A stretch of 59,474 nucleotides of DNA from Catellatospora paridis (GCF_009720365.1 NZ_ML769325.1:21126-80599); one strand, 5' to 3'; counted from the stretch's first letter, positions 17,711 to 26,182 are shown. A program made the numbers and translations. The notes: generated from the sequence alone by a model not told the origin.

Positions 17711-17936
17711 TTCGCCCTACTTCCATCTCGCGGGGTGGTGTCGGAACCGTGAAGGGACACGATCCCGTGTGCCCGACGCAGTCGCACGAGGAGCACCTGT
17801 CACATCCGGCCCGCCCCCCAACTGTGGGGGCCGATACGGGCCATACGACCATGGTCCACCAGCCGAGGACGTCGCGGAAGACATCCGGTGGGCCGATTCC
17901 CATGATCGCCCACCGCGGGCCGGTAGGCCAAAGCCG

Positions 17937-18009
17937 CAGGGGCGACAGGACTCGAACCTGCAACCTGCGGTTTTGGAGACCGCTGCGCTGCCAATTGCGC
18001 CACACCCCT
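17937..18009 (-). tRNA. tRNA-Trp (CCA anticodon)
   Basis: A 73-base cloverleaf. The acceptor AGGGGTG pairs with CGCCCCT, the anticodon loop reads CTCCAAA and the T-arm contains GGTTCGAGTCC. The discriminator is G and the 3' CCA is not encoded. It precedes secE as in other Actinobacteria. Confidence 0.95.
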
Positions 18010-18159
18010 GTGCGGGAAAGAGCACCCTGCCGAGGCCGAAAAGCACCGGCGGAGTTCACTAACCCCACGGCCGACCAGTGTACGGGTAGACAGGCGAGTG
18101 GGCCAACTGGCACTCCCTATTTTCTCTCGCCGCCGGTCGGCCGCCCAGCCGAACAGTCC

Positions 18160-18567
18160 TCAGATCTGCTTGACCACGACCCTGGCCTGCGCCAACACCT
18201 TCTCGCCGGCGCAGATCGCGGTGAGGTCGAAAGTGACCAGTCCGTCCTCGGACACGCTCTTGATCACCGCGGTGAACTCCACCTCGGTGCCCTCGTCGGT
18301 GTCCGGCACCGGCACCGGACGGGTGAACCTGACCCCGATGTCCAGCACCGCGTCGGCGGAGCCGACCCAGCCGGTCACGGCCCGGCCCGCCAGCGCCATG
18401 GTGTACATGCCGTGCGCGATCACGCCGGGCAGGCCCACGCCGACGGCGGTGCGCTCGTTCCAGTGGATCGGGTTGAAGTCGCCCGACGCGCCCGCGTAGC
18501 GGACCAGGTCGGCCCGGGTCACCCGGAACGTCTGCAAGGGCAGCTGCTGCCCCTTCTCGTACGCCAT
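18160..18567 (-). CDS. hadB: MaoC-like (3R)-hydroxyacyl-ACP dehydratase subunit, HadB type
   Basis: Hot-dog-fold dehydratase subunit for the FAS-II elongation cycle. The hydratase-2 motif GASGDFNPIHWNE is complete, with Asp30 and His35 as the expected catalytic pair, followed by GLPGVIAHGMYTMALAGR. From the ATG at 18565-18567 it has 135 residues; a GTG three codons upstream is possible but has no spaced binding site. Only one base separates it from the hadA stop, and HadA and HadB form a heterodimer in mycobacteria. No hadC follows; tRNA-Trp does. Mycobacterial HadAB acts in mycolate synthesis; here the role is probably ordinary fatty acid elongation. Confidence 0.9.
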   Translation of the reverse strand: MAYEKGQQLPLQTFRVTRADLVRYAGASGDFNPIHWNERTAVGVGLPGVIAHGMYTMALAGRAVTGWVGSADAVLDIGVRFTRPVPVPDTDEGTEVEFTAVIKSVSEDGLVTFDLTAICAGEKVLAQARVVVKQI

Positions 18568-18568
18568 C

Positions 18569-19018
18569 TCACTCACCCTGCCCTCGGACGACGAGCTTGC
18601 ACACCACGGTCACCACGGGCTCGCCGGCCGGCGTGGCCAGCTCGGCGCGGGTGGTCAGGAAGTCGTGGCCGCCGCGGTGCGTGATGTCGTCGATGCTGCT
18701 GACGACCACCAGCTCGTCCCCCGCGACGATCGGACGGCGGTAGGAGAAGCGCTGGTCGCCGTGGACCACGCGGGTGTAGTCCATACCCAGTTCCGGGTCG
18801 GTGACGATCTGCTCCATGGCGGCGAAGCTCAGGACGATCGGGAAGGTGGGCGGCGCCACCACGTCGCGGTAGCCGGCATTCTGCGCGGCCTCCACGTCGT
18901 GGTACAGGGCGTCGGCGGCGCCGACGGCGGTGGCGAACTCCCTGATCTTCTCGCGGCCCACCTGGTAGGGCTCGGTCGGCGGATAGGTCCGACCGGTGAA
19001 TGACTGGTCCAACGGCAT
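18569..19018 (-). CDS. hadA: MaoC-like dehydratase partner subunit, HadA type
   Basis: A 149-residue hot-dog protein of the FAS1-dehydratase-region family. It opens with the typical PLDQSFTGRTYPPTEPYQVG and has VVAPPTFPIVLSF and GDQRFSYRRPIVAGDEL, but lacks the Asp-His catalytic motif present in HadB, as expected for the substrate-binding partner. ATG at 19016-19018. It lies 75 bases after rpmG and is directly followed by hadB. The order rpmG-hadA-hadB-tRNA-Trp-secE-nusG matches, from memory, that of Mycobacterium tuberculosis without hadC. Confidence 0.9.
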   Translation of the reverse strand: MPLDQSFTGRTYPPTEPYQVGREKIREFATAVGAADALYHDVEAAQNAGYRDVVAPPTFPIVLSFAAMEQIVTDPELGMDYTRVVHGDQRFSYRRPIVAGDELVVVSSIDDITHRGGHDFLTTRAELATPAGEPVVTVVCKLVVRGQGE

Positions 19019-19093
19019 ACCGGTGAACCTATGCCAGCAGGGGGCGGCCCGATGGGCCGCCCCCTGCCGGGAACGTCTGCTGGACCGGGAAGG

Positions 19094-19261
19094 TCAGCGG
19101 GTCTCGCGGTGCGCGGTGTGCTTGCCGCAGCGCGGGCAGAACTTCTTCAGCTCAATCCGATCCGGGTCGTTACGCCGGTTCTTCTTGGTGATGTAGTTCC
19201 GCTCCTTGCAGTCCACGCACGCCATGGTGATCTTTGGACGTACGTCAGTCGCCTTGGCCAC
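19094..19261 (-). CDS. rpmG: Ribosomal protein L33
   Basis: A 55-residue L33. Translation from GTG at 19259-19261 gives [20 protein letters not shown] at the N-terminus. CVDC (Cys15, Cys18) and CPRC (Cys42, Cys45) form a zinc site, so this is the zinc-containing (C+) form, the one that zinc-starvation paralogues usually replace. AAAGG lies eight bases upstream of the start. A weak TATCTT about 50 bases upstream may be its own promoter. It leads the rpmG-hadA-hadB group. Confidence 0.95.
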   Translation of the reverse strand: MAKATDVRPKITMACVDCKERNYITKKNRRNDPDRIELKKFCPRCGKHTAHRETR

Positions 19262-19333
19262 GGGAGTGCCTTTCTAGAACAAGCTGCTTTAGTTACCGGC
19301 ATACCAAGATAGACGACGTCCATCCAGACATGC

Positions 19334-19356
19334 AAAAAGGGTCGCCGTGGCGATCC
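19334..19356 (-). terminator. Terminator after tRNA-Thr/tRNA-Met
   Basis: On the minus strand GG(A)TCGCC pairs with GGCGACC (19340-19356, one bulged A) and is followed by CTTTTTG. It would end the short tRNA transcript before rpmG. Confidence 0.6.
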
Positions 19357-19436
19357 TTACACCGCGACCAGGGAATACCTCGCCGGTCTGCGATCTCGCG
19401 TTGACTGGCGACACGCACCAGCGAATCAACACAACG

Positions 19437-19509
19437 TAGCGGTGGCCGGAATTGAACCGGCGACACAGCGATTATGAGCCGCTTGCTCTGCCATCTGAGC
19501 TACACCGCC
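19437..19509 (-). tRNA. tRNA-Met (CAT anticodon, elongator type)
   Basis: A 73-base cloverleaf beginning GGCGGTGTAGCTCAG. The anticodon loop has CTCATAA, the T-arm GGTTCAATTCC, discriminator A and no encoded CCA. The acceptor ends in a G1-U72 pair. Three G-C pairs at the base of the anticodon stem, the initiator hallmark, are absent, so it is an elongator tRNA. Confidence 0.92.
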
Positions 19510-19549
19510 GTGGCGGGCACTCCCGGTGGATGCACCGGGAGTCCGGTCG

Positions 19550-19622
19550 AGCCCCCTTACGGAATCGAACCGTAGACCTTCTCCTTACCATGGAGACGCT
19601 CTGCCGACTGAGCTAAGGGGGC
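19550..19622 (-). tRNA. tRNA-Thr (GGT anticodon)
   Basis: A 73-base cloverleaf beginning GCCCCCTTAGCTCAG. The anticodon stem TCTCC/GGAGA encloses ATGGTAA, the T-arm has GGTTCGATTCC, discriminator T, no encoded CCA. It is 40 bases upstream of tRNA-Met and probably cotranscribed with it. Confidence 0.95.
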
Positions 19623-19728
19623 GTGCTCGTAGCCAGGTGATTTCCCACCTCGCCGCGCGCCTTGGTAAGAGTACACAACAACGAGCCGCCGTGGAAATCG
19701 GGATACCCCCGGCGCGGCGCGCTGTGGA

Positions 19729-22257
19729 TCAGCCCACCGCGCGCAGCCGCCGGACCTCGCCCAGCGGGGTCGGCTCGGCGTCGGTCTGCGCGCCCAGCCA
19801 GGCTTCCAGCCGCTCGTACGGCAGCGGGCGGCTGAACAGGAAGCCCTGCCCGATGTCGCAGCCGATCTCCTCGAGCAGCTCCAGCGTCAGCTCGCTCTCC
19901 ACGCCCTCGGCGACCACGCTGAGGCCGAAATGCCGCGAGATGTCCACCACAGCCCGCACGATGGCCAGGTCGCCCGGATCGGTCGCCATGCCCTGCACGA
20001 ACGAGCGGTCCACCTTCACCTCGTGCACCGGCAGCCGGCGCAGGTACGACAGCGACGAATAGCCGGTGCCGAAGTCGTCCACGCTCAGATGCACGCCCAG
20101 GTCGTAGAGCCGGCGCAGGGTCGGCAGCAGCCGGTCGACCCCGTCCACCACCCCGTCCTCGGTGATCTCCAGGGTCAGCCGGTCGGGTGACACGCCGTAC
20201 TCCTGGAGCAGGTCGTCGACCCGGTCCGGGAAGGCCGGGTCGACCAGCGTGCGCGGCGACAGGTTCACCGCGACCGACAGCGGCCGTCCCGCGTCCACCC
20301 ACTGGCGTGCCCGGCGCAGGCCCTCCCGCATCACCACCTCGGTGAGCCGGGACAGCTGCCCGGTGTGCTCCGCCACCGCGACGAAGTCCTCCGGCTGCAC
20401 CGCGCCGTGGGTCGGGTGCTCCCAGCGGGCCAGGCACTCCACGCCGACCAGGCGGCGGTCCCGCAGGGTCACCTTGGGCTGGAAGTAGACCTCCAGCTCG
20501 TCGTTGTCCAGGGCGCGGCGCAGGTCCCCGGCCAGGCCGAGCCGGCGCACCGAGCGCGACTCCAGCGCCAGGTCGAACAGCTGCACCCCGCCGGCCAGCG
20601 ACTTCGCCGCATGGGTGGCCACGTCGGCGCGCTGCAGCAGCGTCGCCGGGTCGGAGCCGTGCTCCGGGTGCAGGCTCACCCCGACCGCGGTGTCCACGTC
20701 CAGGGTCAGCGAACCGAACGTCATCGGGTCCTGCAACTGTCCGCGCAGCTCGGCGGCGAGTTCCAGGGCGGCCTCGGCATTGGGCAGGCGCAGCGTCACC
20801 ACGAACTCGTCGCCGCCGACGCGGCCCACCAGTGCCGCGGGCGTCGACAGGGTGCGCAGCCGCGTCGCCACCTCGGCCAGCAGTTGGTCACCGGCGGCGT
20901 GCCCGAGCGAGTCGTTGACGTCGCGCAGCCCGTCGACGTCGAACATCAGCACGGCCACGACCTCGCCCGGCGCCCGCACCCGCACCGCCTCCTCCAGCGC
21001 CTGGCTGATGCGGCGGCGGTTGGGCAGGGCGGTCAGCGCGTCGTGGTAGGCGTCGAAGCGCAGCCGGTCGACGAGACGGTTGTTCTCCACCGCCACCGCG
21101 GCGTGCGCGGCGACGGCCTCCAGCAGGCGCACGTCCCCGGGGCCGAAGTTGAGGTTGTCGCCCAGCCGGCCCGCCACCTCGAGCGTGCCGATCACCGCGG
21201 AGCTGGCGCGCAACGGCACGATGATGGCGTCCTTCGCGCCGAACTCACGCAGCTGCGAGCGCAGGACGTCGTCCCCGAGCTTCGCGCCCGCCGCCACGGT
21301 CTGGCCGGTCTCCACCGCCTGCTTGCGCAGCGATTCCGGCGCACCGGCCACGTCGAGCAGTCCCTTGTCGTCGGCGCGCGCGCTGAGCAGCACCTCCGGA
21401 TGGCGGCCCTGAGCGGGCAGCCACAGCGTGGCGTACTCGGCCTGCAGCAGTTGGCGCACCCGGGCCAGCAGGACGTCAGGCAGCGTGCCGTCGGGCGGCG
21501 TCTCCGAGATCGCGCCGGTGAGGTCGTAGATCTCGGTCAGGGTGCGGTTCTGGTTCATGGACTTCGCATAGGACCGGTAGGCCACCACGAAGAACGCGAC
21601 CAGCACCGCCATCAGCAGGAAGGCGGCGACGCCCTCCCGCAGGATCAACAGCACGGCCAGCCCGACCGAGGCGTTGATGACCGCGACGATGAAGCTGGGC
21701 AGCAGCGTCGACGCCGTCTCCTGCGGCGCGAAGCGGCCCTGCACCAGGGTGATCACACCGATCACCGCAGCCATCGAGACGAGGTGACTCACCAGCACCG
21801 CGACGACCAGGACCAGCCAGCTGCTCGCCTGGTCGGGGTCGATCGGGCCCCAGCGCAGGACGACCAGGTTGGCGCAGGCGACGCTCGCGCCCATGGAGGT
21901 CGTGTTGAAGATCGCCTTCACCGGCACCGCGCGTCTGTGCACCTGCACCAGCGCATGGGCGGCGATGCGCACCAGGAGCAGAGTCACCGGTGGTAGATAG
22001 GCCAGGGCCAGCAGGAACGGGATGTCGGCGAGCGAGATCACGAACCCGTGGCGGCGCACCTCGAATTGCAGCGTGGTCATCTCGGCGCCGAGGAACAGCA
22101 CGAAGAAGAGCAGGCCCAGCAGCCAGGCGCCGTAAGGCTGGTCGTCCCATCGGAAGACGATCGCGGTGAGACCGAGCGTCAGCAGGGCCAACGGGCCGGT
22201 GATCAGCCAAGCAAGCTCGGCAGAGCGCCTCACTCGTCGATCAGAACTGCTGGCCAC
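19729..22257 (-). CDS. Membrane GAF-GGDEF-EAL cyclic-di-GMP protein
   Basis: An 842-residue signalling protein. About seven N-terminal membrane segments (residues 18-226) precede a GAF domain (about 255-395), a GGDEF domain (about 400-565; GGDEF at 481-485, FDVDGL before it) and an EAL domain (about 575-830). The GGDEF signature is intact, but the RxxD inhibitory site is absent (T..A at that position). The EAL motif reads ECL, yet the other catalytic residues are present: AVNLS, LEITE, DDFGTG, VKVD, AEGVES, GQGF. Both cyclase and phosphodiesterase activity are possible. GTG start at 22255-22257, with an in-frame GTG eight codons later. A small secreted protein gene lies 49 bases upstream on the same strand. 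Confidence 0.93.
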   Translation of the reverse strand: MASSSDRRVRRSAELAWLITGPLALLTLGLTAIVFRWDDQPYGAWLLGLLFFVLFLGAEMTTLQFEVRRHGFVISLADIPFLLALAYLPPVTLLLVRIAAHALVQVHRRAVPVKAIFNTTSMGASVACANLVVLRWGPIDPDQASSWLVLVVAVLVSHLVSMAAVIGVITLVQGRFAPQETASTLLPSFIVAVINASVGLAVLLILREGVAAFLLMAVLVAFFVVAYRSYAKSMNQNRTLTEIYDLTGAISETPPDGTLPDVLLARVRQLLQAEYATLWLPAQGRHPEVLLSARADDKGLLDVAGAPESLRKQAVETGQTVAAGAKLGDDVLRSQLREFGAKDAIIVPLRASSAVIGTLEVAGRLGDNLNFGPGDVRLLEAVAAHAAVAVENNRLVDRLRFDAYHDALTALPNRRRISQALEEAVRVRAPGEVVAVLMFDVDGLRDVNDSLGHAAGDQLLAEVATRLRTLSTPAALVGRVGGDEFVVTLRLPNAEAALELAAELRGQLQDPMTFGSLTLDVDTAVGVSLHPEHGSDPATLLQRADVATHAAKSLAGGVQLFDLALESRSVRRLGLAGDLRRALDNDELEVYFQPKVTLRDRRLVGVECLARWEHPTHGAVQPEDFVAVAEHTGQLSRLTEVVMREGLRRARQWVDAGRPLSVAVNLSPRTLVDPAFPDRVDDLLQEYGVSPDRLTLEITEDGVVDGVDRLLPTLRRLYDLGVHLSVDDFGTGYSSLSYLRRLPVHEVKVDRSFVQGMATDPGDLAIVRAVVDISRHFGLSVVAEGVESELTLELLEEIGCDIGQGFLFSRPLPYERLEAWLGAQTDAEPTPLGEVRRLRAVG

Positions 22258-22306
22258 CGCCGCCCGTCCGTTCCACTCGCGCCTGCCGACCCAACGGCGG
22301 CAATGC

Positions 22307-22585
22307 TCAGGTCCAGTCGACCGTTAGCTCCTCGAACCCGGTCCAGGGCCGGCGTGCGTCGAGGCCGCCCTTCAGCGTGCTGCGATCTTCGACCGTGCCG
22401 TCCGCTCCGAAGGCCGGGATCACCGTCCAGTCGACGGTCTGCGTCGTGCTCTCGTCACCGATCGTCGTCCAGTCCACGGTTTCCGTGTCGGCCGAGGCCG
22501 GGCTCCCCGCGCCGAGCACGGCGACGCCGAAAGCCGCGATTATCGCACTGCGGCTCATCAAGCGGCCAAGCCTGCTTGTACGCAT
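22307..22585 (-). CDS. Small secreted protein with three TVDWT motifs
   Basis: A 92-residue protein I do not recognise. Residues 1-32 form a signal peptide: basic RTSRLGRLMSR, hydrophobic AIIAAFGVAVLGAG, then PASA with cleavage expected before DTETV. The mature 60 residues are acidic, lack cysteine and contain TVDWT three times, once at the extreme C-terminus. The ATG at 22583-22585 has GGAG seven bases upstream; an ATG four codons earlier is less likely. It is 49 bases upstream of the GGDEF-EAL gene and may be in one transcript with it. It could be a secreted peptide precursor or cell-surface factor; there is no evidence for a specific role. Confidence 0.75.
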   Translation of the reverse strand: MRTSRLGRLMSRSAIIAAFGVAVLGAGSPASADTETVDWTTIGDESTTQTVDWTVIPAFGADGTVEDRSTLKGGLDARRPWTGFEELTVDWT

Positions 22586-22833
22586 CGTCGACTCCATAGG
22601 ACAGCAGAAAGGTCAGGGGGCTGTCATGGATCGTGCCACAACCGCGTATGCCGGAGGAAGCCCGCAGGGCGTGCCACGCCGCCGACACGCTGATTTCTAG
22701 CCGTTCGGTCGTGATTCGCGTGTCCGGCAGAACCAAACCTCCTGACGGCAGGAGCATGAAGCAACACTGTACGTCTCCGGCACACGCCCGGATAGGCTTC
22801 TGCGTCCGTTCGAACATGTGTACGATACGCGCC

Positions 22834-23055
22834 ATGATGCGACTGGTAGAGCACCGATGGAACGGCACCACCGCCAGCTACCGGCGCCAGGACGTGTTCC
22901 TGCGCGTCAACCCGGCCGGGCCGTGGGAGGTGGAGCACCGCCGGCACGGCAGGTCCGTGATGCGGGAGTACGCCACCGAACGGGAGGCCCGGCGGGTCGC
23001 CGACGGCCTGTGCGCGCAGGGCGAGTGGCGCAACCTGGAGCACCTGCACCGCTGA
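22834..23055 (+). CDS. Small basic hypothetical protein
   Basis: A 73-residue protein with no family I can name. It is rich in Arg, His and Trp (LVEHRWNGTTASYRRQDVFL, GPWEVEHRRHGRSVMREYAT) and looks like a compact beta-then-helix domain. There is no ribosome binding site, but TACGAT (22821-22826) ends seven bases before the ATG, as expected for a leaderless mRNA. It is isolated: the preceding 248 bases and the following 198 bases hold nothing I can identify. Confidence 0.55.
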   Translation: MMRLVEHRWNGTTASYRRQDVFLRVNPAGPWEVEHRRHGRSVMREYATEREARRVADGLCAQGEWRNLEHLHR

Positions 23056-23253
23056 CCGCGCGCCCGGGGACGCCACCGCGAGGCGCCCCGCTCGCCGGTC
23101 GCCGCGGCGGCGGCACGCGTCGGCGGTCCATTCTGTCCGGACGTGCCGTTCCCCACCCGCCTCGGCACGGTCGCGGCACCCGCCGCCGCGACCGGCAGCA
23201 CCGGTGCTCGGCCGGGTCCGCACGAGCACGCGGTCGGGTGAGGCCGCGACGGC

Positions 23254-23841
23254 TCAGCGCGCCAGCCGCGCGACGAAGTCGTCGACGAGCCTGACCTGCC
23301 GCTGCGGTGGGAACCGGGCCGGATCGAAGAGGGCCTGCACCACCAGCCCGTGCCCGAACCCGGCCGCGGTGGCCACGACGTCGGCGGGGTCGGCGTCGGC
23401 GGGCAGCTGTCCCAGCCGGAGCGCCGCGTCGACGTGCGGGCGCAGCATGCCCCGCCACCGTTCATAACGGCGCAGCTCGGCCGCGGCGAGTTCGTCGTCG
23501 CCCAGCGCGGCGTCCCAGAAGCTGACCCACACCCTGTTCATCGCGGCGCTCTGCGGGGTCAGCGGCATCACGTCCAGCAGAGCGGCCCGCAGGCCGGGCA
23601 GCCCCTCGCCCTCGGCCGGGAAGCGGTCGCGCTCCTGGGTGTGCTCCTGCGCGACCTCCAACGCATACCGCACGAGCGCCTTCTTACTGGGGAAGTAATG
23701 CGTGAGCAGCCCGGTCGAGGCGCCCATGTGCGCGGCGACGGCGCGCAGGGTCAGTCCGCCGAAGCCGCCGGCCGCGAGCACCTCCCAGACCGCCTGCGAC
23801 ACGTCGCGACGCCGGGCGTCGTGGTCACCGCGTGCGGGCAC
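23254..23841 (-). CDS. TetR-family regulator
   Basis: A 195-residue TetR repressor. The helix-turn-helix is clear (GLTLRAVAAHMGASTGLLTH, YFPSKKALV), and the C-terminal ligand domain has the usual all-helical composition. The start is GTG at 23839-23841 (VPARGDHDARRRDV), with AAGGAG eight to nine bases upstream; the frame stays open far beyond as an artefact. It is divergent from a GNAT acetyltransferase gene, and a palindrome in the 75-base gap is a likely operator. Ligand unknown. Confidence 0.9.
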   Translation of the reverse strand: MPARGDHDARRRDVSQAVWEVLAAGGFGGLTLRAVAAHMGASTGLLTHYFPSKKALVRYALEVAQEHTQERDRFPAEGEGLPGLRAALLDVMPLTPQSAAMNRVWVSFWDAALGDDELAAAELRRYERWRGMLRPHVDAALRLGQLPADADPADVVATAAGFGHGLVVQALFDPARFPPQRQVRLVDDFVARLAR

Positions 23842-23880
23842 CGCCGCTCTCCTTCCGTCGGCTAAGCTGACACCAAGATA

Positions 23881-23900
23881 CATAACAAACGTTTGGTACG
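23881..23900. promoter_or_regulatory. Palindromic TetR operator candidate
   Basis: The core CAAACGTTTG (23886-23895) is a perfect palindrome; outer TA...TA and C...G matches extend it to 20 bases with two mismatched pairs. It sits between the divergent TetR and GNAT genes, immediately before the GNAT ribosome binding site, well placed to block transcription. Confidence 0.55.
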
Positions 23901-23916
23901 TGAACAGGAGCGCTCG

Positions 23917-24471
23917 TTGCTGACCCACCCCCTCACCGACACCGCCGAGATGCGCGCCCTGGAGCCGCACTACGCGGCGCAGTTCGCGGCTTTCATCGAG
24001 CGGCACCGCGACCACCTCGCACCGTGGCTGCCCTGGGCCGTCGCGCTCACCGACGAGCCGCAGACCCGGGCCTGGCTCCAGCGATACGCCGACGACTCCG
24101 CCCGCGACGGCGGCCGCATCTACGGGATCTGGCTCGACGGCGAGCTGGTCGGCGGCACGCTGTTCCGCACCTTCGACACCCGCTTCCGCACCGCCGAGAT
24201 CGGGGTGTGGCTGGCCCCGGACGCCCAGGGGCGGGGACTGATCACGCAGGCCGCCGCAAGCATGATCGCCTGGGCGGTGGACGAGCGCGGCATCAACCGC
24301 ATCGAGTGGCGCACCGTGCCCGGCAACACCCGCAGCATCGCCTGCGCCGAGCGGCTGGGCATGACCCTCGACGGCGTGCTGCGCGAAGCCTTCCCCCACC
24401 ACGGCGAGAACCACGACGTCCACGTCTACTCACTGCTCGCCGCGCAGTGGCGGGAGACGAGTCGCCGGTAG
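23917..24471 (+). CDS. GNAT N-acetyltransferase, RimJ/RimL type
   Basis: A 184-residue acetyl-CoA-dependent N-acetyltransferase. The family features are GVWLAPDAQGRGLITQAA (acetyl-CoA loop Q-G-R-G), INRIEWRTVPGNTRSIACAE and RLGMTLDGVLREAF. The start is TTG at 23917, with AGGAG six bases upstream; the frame begins eight codons earlier without a binding site. Divergent from a TetR gene. Its TAG stop forms part of the promoter-like sequence of the next gene. RimL relatives acetylate ribosomal protein or antibiotic amines; the substrate here is unknown. Confidence 0.88.
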   Translation: MLTHPLTDTAEMRALEPHYAAQFAAFIERHRDHLAPWLPWAVALTDEPQTRAWLQRYADDSARDGGRIYGIWLDGELVGGTLFRTFDTRFRTAEIGVWLAPDAQGRGLITQAAASMIAWAVDERGINRIEWRTVPGNTRSIACAERLGMTLDGVLREAFPHHGENHDVHVYSLLAAQWRETSRR

Positions 24472-24480
24472 GGTGCGGTC

Positions 24481-25293
24481 GTGACGACACCCTTCGACGA
24501 CTACGAGCGCCGCCTGTGGCAGGGCCGCGCCTCGGCGTACCGACGCAGCTTCGCCGCCCTGTGCGGGCACACCGCTCCCGCGCTGCTCGACGCGGCCGGG
24601 GTGGGCGAGCGGACGCGGCTGCTGGACGTCGGCACCGGAACCGGCACCGTCGCGGCGCTCGCGGCGGCACGCGGCGCGCTGGTCACCGCGGTCGACGCCG
24701 AGCAGAGCATGGTCGAAGCGGCCCGCCGCGAGGCGCCCGCCGCCGACGTGCGCCTCGGCGTCCTGCCGGACCTGCCACTCGACGACCGCTGCTTCGACGG
24801 CACCGTGGGCAATTTCGTCGTCAACCACGTCGGCGACCCCGCCGCGGCAGCCTCGGAGCTGCGGCGGGTCACCCGCCCCGGCGGCCGGGTGGCGGTGAGC
24901 GTGTGGCCGGCTCCCGCACCGCCGCTGCAGCAGCTCTTGGGCTCCGTGGCGACAGCCTGCGACCTACGCCGCCCGGACTCCGCGCCGACGGTCGCCGCGG
25001 AGCGGAACTTCACCCGCGACGAGGACGGCCTGGCGAACCTGCTGCGCGGTGCGGGGCTGGTGGAGGTCTCGGCGCACACCGTCACCTGGATTCACCGGGC
25101 CGACCCGGAGGACTGGTGGGCCGGTCCGGCGAATGGGATAGGCGTGCTCGGCGCGATGCTCGGCGCCCTGAGCGCCGCCGAGGTCGCCGCGGTCAAGGCA
25201 CAGTACGACCTGATCGTGGCACCCCACCTGGACCAGAACGGCCGGCTGGCGCTGCCCACCGCCGCGTTGATCGCCGCAGGCCGGGTGCCCTGA
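24481..25293 (+). CDS. Class I SAM-dependent methyltransferase
   Basis: A 270-residue methyltransferase of the UbiE/BioC-like group. Motif I is LLDVGTGTGTVAALA and the acidic end of beta-2 is AVDAEQ. FDGTVGNFVVNHV and LRRVTRPGGRVAVSVWP are motifs II-III. The GTG start has no ribosome binding site, but TAGGGT (24469-24474), which includes the stop codon of the upstream acetyltransferase, ends six bases before it. The gene may thus be transcribed as a leaderless mRNA as well as by read-through. Substrate unknown. Confidence 0.9.
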   Translation: MTTPFDDYERRLWQGRASAYRRSFAALCGHTAPALLDAAGVGERTRLLDVGTGTGTVAALAAARGALVTAVDAEQSMVEAARREAPAADVRLGVLPDLPLDDRCFDGTVGNFVVNHVGDPAAAASELRRVTRPGGRVAVSVWPAPAPPLQQLLGSVATACDLRRPDSAPTVAAERNFTRDEDGLANLLRGAGLVEVSAHTVTWIHRADPEDWWAGPANGIGVLGAMLGALSAAEVAAVKAQYDLIVAPHLDQNGRLALPTAALIAAGRVP

Positions 25294-25426
25294 CCAGCGC
25301 GGACGCCGAGATCCAGGTCGCTCTCAAGGCGAACACCGCAGGTCTGACCGCGGCCGCCACGGCGATCGGGCTCGGTCCCGCGCCCTCGCTCTGGCGACGG
25401 TGCGGGACCGAGGTTCGCGCGGGGAA

Positions 25427-26182
25427 TCACTCGCAGGCGACGCCGTCGTTGTCGCTGTCCAGGTCGTAGATGTCCGAGCCGATCACCCTGATCGGACCAC
25501 GGACGTACTTGGGGCCGTTGCCGCTGCCGCCGGCGCAGTCGACATCCGAGGCGATCGGCACGCAGCCGCTGTAGTTCGGGTCACACGACGAGGCGGCGGC
25601 CACCTTCGTGCCGACCAGGATCACCTCGGTGACCGGCTGCTTGACGACCTCGTCGCGGACCTGGACCCGGGAGGTCTCCACGCCGTCGGTCAGGGTCACC
25701 GTGTAAGTGATCTTCCTGGTTCCGTTCACACCCTGGGTCTTCACCCGGGTCTTGCCCTTGGCCAGGGTGGAGTCGTTGACCCGCTTCACCCCGTGCGCGA
25801 TCGTCTTGGTCGCCGTGACGGTGCGCTTCTCGACCACGGGCTGCACGGGGGTGGGCGAGGCCACGGGCTCCGCCGGGGTGGGCTCGACGAGCCCGGCCTC
25901 GGGGGACGGCGAGACGGTGAGGCCCTCCGCTGCCACACCCGCCGTCGCGGCCGCGCCGGACGGCATCGCGGCCGCCACGGGCCGGGTGGGCTCCGCGTCC
26001 GGCGATCCGCTGATCGCACCGAGGAAGGCGGAGCCGCCGCAGCAGGCCAGGACGATGCTCACGAAGCCGATGCCGAGGAAGAGACCGGCCTTCTGCCCGG
26101 GGCCGAGGCCGGCCAGGAAGCCGGTCTTGGGGGCGGCGGGCCAGGGCGCCGGGTGGGGGTTGCCGGGGGTCTGATGCGTCAT
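25427..26182 (-). CDS. Membrane-anchored G5 and excalibur domain protein
   Basis: A 251-residue cell-surface protein. A proline-rich cytoplasmic tail is followed by one membrane segment at about residues 31-58 (LFLGIGFVSIVLACCGGSAF), a Pro/Ala/Thr linker, a G5 domain (about 118-193; GTRKITYTVTLTDGVETSRV) and a C-terminal excalibur domain (about 200-251) ending DLDSDNDGVACE, a calcium-loop-like motif with paired cysteines. G5 domains bind amino sugars of cell walls, so a peptidoglycan-associated role is likely. ATG at 26180-26182; no clear binding site. Its 5' flank (26183-26500) holds only the promoter region of the divergent sigma gene. Confidence 0.88.
   Translation of the reverse strand: MTHQTPGNPHPAPWPAAPKTGFLAGLGPGQKAGLFLGIGFVSIVLACCGGSAFLGAISGSPDAEPTRPVAAAMPSGAAATAGVAAEGLTVSPSPEAGLVEPTPAEPVASPTPVQPVVEKRTVTATKTIAHGVKRVNDSTLAKGKTRVKTQGVNGTRKITYTVTLTDGVETSRVQVRDEVVKQPVTEVILVGTKVAAASSCDPNYSGCVPIASDVDCAGGSGNGPKYVRGPIRVIGSDIYDLDSDNDGVACE

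Noticed and set aside
22878..23465. Minus-strand frame continuing the TetR region leftward as a gene
   Set aside because: It is out of frame with TetR (23254-23841) and antisense to the 73-residue ORF, with Arg/Ala-rich noise.
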